Shown here piece by piece: positions 59,088 through 64,000 of a stretch of DNA of 64,000 nt. The DNA is taken from contig JAUJPF010000013.1 in assembly GCA_030447275.1 (NCBI GenBank), forward strand, positions 28,276 to 92,275, written 5' to 3'. How positions within the stretch are numbered: position 1 is the first letter of the stretch; every line of letters begins with the position of its first letter. Below the pieces are notes generated by a model. It made no database searches. It was not told the origin of the DNA and saw nothing but the letters and a program-made list of their open reading frames with translations. The translations under genes and the position numbers were made by a program. This stretch comes from Solirubrobacteraceae bacterium (GTDB lineage Bacteria > Actinomycetota > Thermoleophilia > Solirubrobacterales > Solirubrobacteraceae).

Positions 59088-59262
59088 TCTCGCCGCGCTC
59101 CTCCGCCTCGCGCAGCGCGTTCTCCGCGCGTTGCGCGAACTGGCGGACTACCGGGTCACGCCGCGCGGCCTCGAACTCCGCGGCGTCGATCTCGAGGAAG
59201 GCCTCGCCGTCCGGTGGCTCCGGCTGAACCGGCGCAGCGCGGCGTGTCGCTGGCTTCGCCAT
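59071..59262 (-). CDS. Small charged hypothetical protein
   Basis: 63 residues, ATG 59262. Ala/Pro/Arg-rich start then a helical acidic stretch (IDAAEFEAARRDPVVRQFAQRAENALREAEERGEI) typical of small antitoxin-like or regulatory proteins. No DNA-binding motif is certain. Confidence 0.5.
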   Translation of the reverse strand: MAKPATRRAAPVQPEPPDGEAFLEIDAAEFEAARRDPVVRQFAQRAENALREAEERGEITLPD

Positions 59263-59397
59263 GCGAACACCGTATCGGCTGGTGCACGCGGGACCGTGAG
59301 CCCCGCGCCGCGTTCGCGCCCAACCGCTTCGCGCCGAAGCGGCTTGCGCTCGCCGTCGGCAAACGGCTCATGGCCCGCTGACGTCCGCCGCGCGTCG

Positions 59398-59403
59398 TAC
59401 CTT
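59398..59403 (+). promoter_or_regulatory. -10 hexamer for nucS
   Basis: TACCTT, 9 bp before ATG 59413. The 150 bp upstream of nucS contains no gene. Confidence 0.45.
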
Positions 59404-59412
59404 GTCCCGCCC

Positions 59413-60090
59413 ATGCGCGTGATCGTCGCCCGCTGCCAAGTGGAGTACTCTGGCCGCCTGAGCGCCCTCCTTCCCGAGGCGCTGCGGCTGCTGATGCTGA
59501 AGGCCGACGGGTCGGTGCTGGTGCACGCCGACGCCGGCGGCTACAAGCCGCTCAACTGGATGACGCCGCCGACGTGCGTCGAGGAGAGCGACGGGCGGAT
59601 CGTGGTGCGCAAGCTGAAGGGCGAGGACGCGCTCGACATCGGGATCTCCGAGGTGCTGTCGGACGTCACGTACGACATGGGCTCGCCCGACGACGCGGCC
59701 GGGCTCGTCAAGGACGGGGTCGAGCGCGATCTCCAGGAGCTGCTGGCCGAGCAGCCCGGGTGGTGCGGCGAGGGCTTCCGGCTCGTGCGTCGCGAGTGGC
59801 CGACGGACATCGGGCCGGTCGACCTCATGTGCCGCGACGACGAGGACGCGTGGATCGCGGTCGAGATCAAGCGCGTCGCGACGATCGACGCCGTCGAGCA
59901 GCTGCACCGCTACCTCGAGCGCATCCGGCTCGATCCGGCGATGGGGGCGTGCCGCGGCGTGCTCGCCGCGCAGGTCCTGAAGCCCCAGGCGCGGGTGCTC
60001 GCCGCGTCGCGCGGGATCGCCTGCGTCGAGGTCGACCTCGCGGTGCTGCGCGGCGAGCGCGAGCCGGACCTGACGCTCTTCGCGGCGTAG
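59413..60090 (+). CDS. nucS: Mismatch-specific endonuclease NucS (EndoMS)
   Basis: 225 residues. The N-terminal DNA-binding domain starts MRVIVARCQVEYSGRL. The nuclease domain carries PTDIGPVDLMCRDDE and VAVEIKR (D-ExK motif). NucS replaces MutS/MutL mismatch repair in most actinobacteria. Length is normal. Confidence 0.93.
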   Translation: MRVIVARCQVEYSGRLSALLPEALRLLMLKADGSVLVHADAGGYKPLNWMTPPTCVEESDGRIVVRKLKGEDALDIGISEVLSDVTYDMGSPDDAAGLVKDGVERDLQELLAEQPGWCGEGFRLVRREWPTDIGPVDLMCRDDEDAWIAVEIKRVATIDAVEQLHRYLERIRLDPAMGACRGVLAAQVLKPQARVLAASRGIACVEVDLAVLRGEREPDLTLFAA

Positions 60091-60095
60091 GCCGC

Positions 60096-60755
60096 CTACG
60101 GCAGTGTCGCGACGAACGCGCGCAGCTGGGGCGCGGCGTCGGTCACCGGTGGCCCGTGGCCGAAGCACGCGACCGCGGGCTCGAGGTCGGCGAGGCGCCG
60201 CATCGAGTCGCGGTTGCGGGCGGGGTCGACGGTCGGCAGCGCGAGCGGCTCCCGCAGCCCCGGCCGGAACGTGAGCAGCGAGATGTTGAAGAAGACGTCG
60301 CCGCCGATCAGCACGCGGTCGCTCTCGCGGAAGAACGCGACGTGACCCGGCGAGTGGCCGGGGACGTCGAGCACGCGGAAGCCGGCCACCTCGTCGCCCT
60401 CGCGCAGCTCGCGCGCGACGTCGACCGGCGGGAACCCGTTCGTGCGCGACATGACCGGGTGCATCCGGCCCTGCGGCACGACCCAGCGCCCCTCGCGCGC
60501 CGCGGCGGCGTCGCCCGCCGGGCACCAGAACGGGACCCCGAGCGTGCTGCACACGTGCGCCGATCCACCGACGTGGTCAGAGTGCGCGTGGGTGATCGCG
60601 TGCGCCGTGACCGTGCGGCCCGCCAGCGCCTTCGCGACCTTCTTGCCCATGCCCTTCGTGCCCGCGTCGACGAGCACGTCGCCCACGAGCCACGCGTTGA
60701 CCCCGTCGCGCGGGGTCAGCGCGATCTGGAACACCCCATCGGCCACCTGCTTCAT
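60096..60755 (-). CDS. Metallo-beta-lactamase-fold hydrolase
   Basis: 219 residues from ATG 60755 (an in-frame TTG is 9 bp upstream). Metal motif THAHSDHVGGS, then DVPGHSPGHVAFF, a GGDVFFN Asp and FGHGPPV. Glyoxalase II-like or generic MBL hydrolase; the substrate is unknown. Confidence 0.88.
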   Translation of the reverse strand: MKQVADGVFQIALTPRDGVNAWLVGDVLVDAGTKGMGKKVAKALAGRTVTAHAITHAHSDHVGGSAHVCSTLGVPFWCPAGDAAAAREGRWVVPQGRMHPVMSRTNGFPPVDVARELREGDEVAGFRVLDVPGHSPGHVAFFRESDRVLIGGDVFFNISLLTFRPGLREPLALPTVDPARNRDSMRRLADLEPAVACFGHGPPVTDAAPQLRAFVATLP

Positions 60756-60764
60756 GGCGGGCAA

Positions 60765-60772
60765 GCTATACG
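60765..60772. promoter_or_regulatory. Back-to-back -10 elements between MBL and enoyl-CoA hydratase genes
   Basis: GCTATACG contains TATACG on the plus strand (10 bp before ATG 60783) and TATAGC on the minus strand (9 bp before ATG 60755). The two divergent starts are only 27 bp apart. Confidence 0.4.
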
Positions 60773-60782
60773 GTCCCGCGCC

Positions 60783-61550
60783 ATGTCCGACCAGCCCGTC
60801 CTCACCGAGCGCCGCGACGGCGTCCTCCTCATCACCCTCAACCGCCCGGAGGCGCGCAACGCGGTGAACCTGGCGCTCGCCGAGGGCGTCGCCGCCGCGC
60901 TCGACGACCTCGACGGCTCCGACGACGTCGCGGTCGGGATCCTCACCGGCGCGGGCGGCGGCTTCTGCGCGGGGATGGATCTCAAGGCCTTCGTGTCCGG
61001 CGAGCGGCCGTGGGTCGGCGACCGCGGCTTCGCGGGGATCGTGCAGCGCGGCCCGCGCAAGCCGCTCATCGCGGCGATCGAGGGCTTCGCGGTGGCCGGC
61101 GGGCTCGAGGTCGCGCTGGCCTGCGACCTCATCGTCGCCGCCCGCGGCGCGAAGCTCGGCATCCCGGAGGTCAAGCGCTCGCTCGTCGCCGCCGGCGGAG
61201 CGCTGCTGCGCCTCCCGCAGCGGATCCCCTACGGGTTGGCGATGGAGCTGGCGCTGACCGGCGAGCCGATCACCGCGGAGCGCGGGCAGGAGGTCGGCCT
61301 CGTCGACCGGCTCGCCGACCCGGGCGGCGCGGTCGACGCCGCGCTCGAGCTGGCCGCGACGATCGCCAAGAACGGCCCGCTCGCGCTGACGGCGACCAAG
61401 GAGGTCCTGCTCAGCCAGCGCGACTGGACGAGCGACGAGTTCTGGGCCAGGCAGGGCGAGATCACCGGCGGCGTGTTCACCTCGAACGACGCGCGCGAGG
61501 GCGCGATCGCGTTCAGCGAGAAGCGCGAGCCGAAGTGGACGGGGACGTAG
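60783..61550 (+). CDS. Enoyl-CoA hydratase/isomerase family protein
   Basis: 255 residues. Crotonase fold: LNRPEARNAVNLALAEGV, oxyanion hole GAGGGFCAGMDLKAF and AIEGFAVAGGLEVALACDLIVAA. Glu at the usual hydratase positions is partly conserved (PEVKRSL). Probably acts on a fatty or aromatic acyl-CoA. Confidence 0.9.
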   Translation: MSDQPVLTERRDGVLLITLNRPEARNAVNLALAEGVAAALDDLDGSDDVAVGILTGAGGGFCAGMDLKAFVSGERPWVGDRGFAGIVQRGPRKPLIAAIEGFAVAGGLEVALACDLIVAARGAKLGIPEVKRSLVAAGGALLRLPQRIPYGLAMELALTGEPITAERGQEVGLVDRLADPGGAVDAALELAATIAKNGPLALTATKEVLLSQRDWTSDEFWARQGEITGGVFTSNDAREGAIAFSEKREPKWTGT

Positions 61551-61559
61551 CGCCGCGCG

Positions 61560-61979
61560 CTACTCGCCGTTCAGCGTGACGGTGAGCTTCCGCGGGTGGG
61601 GATCGTCTCGCAGCTCGCACAGGTAGATGCCCTGCCACGTCCCGAGCGACAACGCCCCGTCGCGCACCGGGACCGACACGCTGAACCCGAGCAGCGCGCC
61701 CTTGACGTGCGCGGGCATGTCGTCGGGCCCCTCGAGCGTGTGCGTCCAGTAGGGCGCGCCGTCGGGCACGGCGCGGTCGAACCACGTGGCGAAGTCGCGC
61801 CGCACGTCGGGGCTGGCGTTCTCGTTGAGCGTCAGCGCCGCCGACGTGTGCCGGACGAAGACGTGCGCGAGGCCGATCCGCAGCTCGCGCAGCTCGGGGA
61901 CGCCCTCCTCGACCTCACCGGTGACGAGGTGGAACCCGCGCGGGCGGGGCCTCAGGGTGATGTCGCGCTGGAGCCACAC
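61560..61979 (-). CDS. YjbQ-type secondary thiamine-phosphate synthase family protein
   Basis: 139 residues from GTG 61979 (GTG 61988 possible). UPF0047/YjbQ signature: LQRDITLRPRPRGFHLVTGEV, VRHTSAALTLNENASPDVRRDFA, GALLGFSVSVPV, LGTWQGIYLCELRD. Some members show weak thiamine-phosphate synthase activity; the physiological role is unclear. The start lies inside the end of the alkyltransferase-like gene. Confidence 0.9.
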   Translation of the reverse strand: MWLQRDITLRPRPRGFHLVTGEVEEGVPELRELRIGLAHVFVRHTSAALTLNENASPDVRRDFATWFDRAVPDGAPYWTHTLEGPDDMPAHVKGALLGFSVSVPVRDGALSLGTWQGIYLCELRDDPHPRKLTVTLNGE

Positions 61980-62233
61980 GCGCGGCACTCTGCCATGTCG
62001 ACGCGGCCGTGCACGAAGCGCACGCCCTCGGCCTCGAGCAGCCGGCGCTGGCGGTCGCCCTTGGCCAGCGATCCGTCGGCGCGGACGACGCGCCACCACG
62101 GGACGTCGGGCTCGTGGCTCTCGCTCAGCACGCGCCCGGCCATCCGCGGCGCGCCCGGCGTGACGTCGCCGTACGCCGCGACCCTCCCCTCGGGGATCGA
62201 GCGCACGCGATCGAGCACCTCGGCGACGTCCAT
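61952..62233 (-). CDS. Alkyltransferase-like protein (ATL, MGMT family)
   Basis: 93 residues. DNA-binding part of MGMT: VLDRVRSIPEGRVAAYGDVTPGAPRMAGRVL, then VPWWRVVRADG where the reactive PCHR is replaced by PWWR. Loss of the active Cys defines ATL proteins, which flag O6-alkylguanine for nucleotide excision repair. It overlaps YjbQ by 28 bp and is divergent from the DUF1028 gene. Confidence 0.88.
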   Translation of the reverse strand: MDVAEVLDRVRSIPEGRVAAYGDVTPGAPRMAGRVLSESHEPDVPWWRVVRADGSLAKGDRQRRLLEAEGVRFVHGRVDMAECRACGSSATSP

Positions 62234-62240
62234 CGCGCAC

Positions 62241-62246
62241 TAGTGT
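62241..62246 (+). promoter_or_regulatory. -10 hexamer for leaderless DUF1028 gene
   Basis: TAGTGT, 7 bp before GTG 62254, in a 20 bp divergent spacer. Confidence 0.45.
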
Positions 62247-62253
62247 CCCCGAC

Positions 62254-63111
62254 GTGACCTACTCGGTGGTCGCACGCGACCCGCGCACCGGCGAGCTCGG
62301 CGTCGCCGTCCAGTCGCACTGGTTCAGCGTCGGCGGCGTGGTGCCGCACGTACGCGAGGGCGTTGGCGCGGTCGCGCTCCAGTCGGTCCCCGAGCCGTCG
62401 CACGCGGCGCGCATCCTCGACGCGCTGGCGGCCGGGGCGACGCCGGACCAGGCGCTCGCGGACGTCCTCGCGGGCGACCAGGGCGAGGCGATGCGCCAGA
62501 CCGGCGTCGTCGACGCCGCCGGCCGCGTCGGCGTGCACACCGGCGCGTCGTGCATGGGCGAGGCAGGCCACGCGACCGGCGAGGGCTGGTCGTGCCAGGC
62601 GAACATGATGCTGCGCGCGACGGTGTGGGACGCGATGGCCGAGGGGTTCGCCGCTGCCGACGGCCCGCTGGCCGAGCGGATGGTCGGCGCGCTCGAGGCC
62701 GCCGAGGCCGAGGGCGGCGACATCCGCGGCCGTCAGTCGGCGGCGCTCGTCGAGGGCGGCGGCGAGCTGCGCGTCGAGGACCAGCCCGACCCAGTCGCCG
62801 AGCTTCGCCGCCTGCTCGTCCTGCACCGCGCGTACGAGGCGGCCACGGAGGCCGACGAGCACGTCGCCGGCGGGCGCTTCGACGCGGCGGCCGCGCTCTA
62901 CGAGCGGGCGGCCGAGCTGGCGCCCGGCAACCACGAGCTGCTGTTCTGGGCGGGGCTGGCCGCGGCGCAGGGCGGCGACCTCGAGCTCGGCGCCGAGCGC
63001 GTGCGCCGCGCGATCGCCATGCAGCCGTCGTGGCGCGAGCTGCTCGCGCGGCTCGGTCCGGAGCACTCGCCCGCCGCCGCGGCGGTGCGCGACGCGCTGG
63101 GCGACGCGTGA
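62254..63111 (+). CDS. DUF1028 protein with C-terminal TPR-like tail
   Basis: 285 residues from GTG 62254. DUF1028 core (TYSVVARDPRTGELGVAVQSHWFSVGGVVPHVREGVGAVALQS, TGASCMGEAGHATGEGWSCQANMM), which has an Ntn-hydrolase-like fold, plus a TPR-like C-terminus (GRFDAAAALYERAAELAPGNHELLFWAGLAAAQ). Activity unknown. Confidence 0.85.
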   Translation: MTYSVVARDPRTGELGVAVQSHWFSVGGVVPHVREGVGAVALQSVPEPSHAARILDALAAGATPDQALADVLAGDQGEAMRQTGVVDAAGRVGVHTGASCMGEAGHATGEGWSCQANMMLRATVWDAMAEGFAAADGPLAERMVGALEAAEAEGGDIRGRQSAALVEGGGELRVEDQPDPVAELRRLLVLHRAYEAATEADEHVAGGRFDAAAALYERAAELAPGNHELLFWAGLAAAQGGDLELGAERVRRAIAMQPSWRELLARLGPEHSPAAAAVRDALGDA

Positions 63112-63178
63112 AGGAACTGTGACGCTTGCAGGCATCCTTAGGCAGCGCTGAGAAATCGTTGGGAACCTGCGCGCTCCC

Positions 63179-63490
63179 ATGACCGGCTACCTCCACATCG
63201 AGTCCGGCGGCGATCGCCGGGTGATCCCCCTCGAGGGCGAGGTGACGCACATCGGCCGCGGTCTCTCCTCCGACGTGCGCCTCGACGACGCCACCGTCTC
63301 GCGCAAGCACGCGATGATCCTCCGCCGCGGCGACGACGTCGTGATCCTCGACGATCGCAGCATGAACGGCGTGTGGGTCAACGGCGAGCGCATCACCGAG
63401 TCGGTGCTCGCCGACGGCGACGAGATCGTCCTCGGCCGGGTGCCGCTGCGGTTCGCGGCGACGGCGCCGCAGGCCGCGGCGGCGGCGTAG
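63179..63490 (+). CDS. FHA-domain protein
   Basis: 103 residues. FHA fold: THIGRGLSSDVRLDDATVSRKHAMILRRGDDVVILDDRSMNGVWVNGERI, with the phosphothreonine-contact residues GR, S, RKH and NG. No other domain. FHA proteins bind Thr-phosphorylated partners of Ser/Thr kinases. It is convergent with the 2-oxoglutarate dehydrogenase gene, which is an FHA (GarA/OdhI) target in other actinobacteria; a direct link is only a hypothesis. Confidence 0.85.
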   Translation: MTGYLHIESGGDRRVIPLEGEVTHIGRGLSSDVRLDDATVSRKHAMILRRGDDVVILDDRSMNGVWVNGERITESVLADGDEIVLGRVPLRFAATAPQAAAAA

Positions 63491-63496
63491 CGCGCT

Positions 63497-64000
63497 CTAG
63501 CGCTGGCCTGGCGGCTTGCGCGGGAACGGCGAAACCTCGGTCTCGACGTCCAGCGCGGTCTCGATGATGCGCGACTGCTCGCCGACGTGGGCCGACGGAT
63601 AGCCCTCGCCCGGTGACGCGCGCTCGGGCCGGCCGACGTAGCCGAACCGGATCTGCTCGGGGAGGATCTGCATGAGGCGCGGGGACATGTGCGCGCGGGC
63701 ACCCATGTTGCGCGGCTCCTCCTGCGCCCAGAGGACCTCCTCCAGGTTCGGATAGGACTCGACGAGCTCGAGGATCTCCGCCTGCGGGAAGGGATAGAGC
63801 AGCTCGACGCGGCCGACGGCGACCTGCTCCTGCTCGCCCCGGCGCGGGTGCCCGACGAGGTCGTAGTAGATCTTGCCGGTGCACAGCACGAGCCGCTTGA
63901 CCTTCTCGTTCGGCACGCGCGGCTCGCCGAGGACCGGGAAGAACTTCGTCTCGGAGAGGTGCTCGATGCGGTTGGTCGCCTGCGGCAGGCGCAGCAGCGA
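63497..64000 (-). CDS. 2-oxoglutarate dehydrogenase E1 / Kgd-type, 3' part
   Basis: About 167 C-terminal residues; the 5' part is outside the window. Visible: SLLRLPQATNRIEHLSETKFFPVLGE, KVKRLVLCTGKIYYDL, VGRVELLYPFPQAEI, VLWAQEEPRNMGA and FGYVGRPERASPGEGYP, all from the transketolase C-terminal domain. Whether it is SucA or the multifunctional Kgd form cannot be told from this end. TCA-cycle enzyme. Confidence 0.9.
   Translation of the reverse strand, partial: SLLRLPQATNRIEHLSETKFFPVLGEPRVPNEKVKRLVLCTGKIYYDLVGHPRRGEQEQVAVGRVELLYPFPQAEILELVESYPNLEEVLWAQEEPRNMGARAHMSPRLMQILPEQIRFGYVGRPERASPGEGYPSAHVGEQSRIIETALDVETEVSPFPRKPPGQR

Overview
The window is about 72-74% G+C. Most starts are ATG or GTG, genes are packed with 1-4 bp overlaps, and very few gaps exceed 150 bp. 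Protein families and gene order point to a high-GC actinobacterial chromosome: dnaK-grpE-dnaJ-hspR followed by clpB, NucS instead of MutSL-type repair, Kgd-type 2-oxoglutarate dehydrogenase, and a purS/purQ/purL purine cluster. Many MauE-like, PASTA, RTX and parallel beta-helix exported proteins suggest the Thermoleophilia (Solirubrobacterales, such as Conexibacter or Solirubrobacter). That placement is inferred from family content, not from a marker phylogeny. No gene-free stretch is longer than about 300 bp.

Layout. 1-6959: heat-shock chaperones (dnaK 3' part, grpE, dnaJ, hspR, clpB), with a palindromic operator lying over a consensus promoter in front of clpB. 7260-22492: de novo purine synthesis (purD, purE, purB, purC, purS, purQ, purL, purF, purN, purH) with recQ between purF and purN and small exported proteins between some genes; purM and purK are not here. 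22534-31108: lipoproteins, an SF2 helicase, an HNH nuclease with a perfect LexA-type box, tRNA-Lys, tRNA-Glu, tRNA-Val, an SDR, a cation/proton antiporter, a beta-lactamase-like hydrolase, and a P450 with a short histidine kinase. 31163-34871: an RTX protein, tRNA-Asp and a compact accessory island (HEPN-like protein, TIR-TPR protein, MNT/HEPN pair). 35023-36051: a c-di-AMP (ydaO/yuaA-type) riboswitch in front of a cell-wall hydrolase. 36062-45965: a subtilase relic, regulators, an exported beta-helix protein with a His/Arg/Ala-rich segment, aconitase, an M42 peptidase, and an ECF sigma factor coupled to a winged-helix regulator. 46046-48099: methyltransferase, 19-codon ORF, and an RRE-ThiF adenylating enzyme, a candidate RiPP-like locus. 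50091-53011: a locus resembling methylamine-dehydrogenase maturation genes. 53057-64000: aminotransferase, SDR, ABC-F protein, J-domain/TPR protein, a GNAT pair, NucS, MBL hydrolase, enoyl-CoA hydratase, YjbQ, an alkyltransferase-like protein, a DUF1028 protein, an FHA protein and the 3' end of the 2-oxoglutarate dehydrogenase gene.

Two genome-wide habits are visible. Many genes have a TAnnnT -10 hexamer ending 7-9 bp before the start codon, which suggests leaderless transcripts. Several convergent pairs end on one shared CTAG. The sequence also contains many single-gene frameshifts in genes that must be intact (dnaK, grpE, dnaJ, clpB, purC, aconitase), mostly in the first 6.4 kb. These look like uncorrected base-calling indels, so other interrupted genes here should be judged with that in mind.
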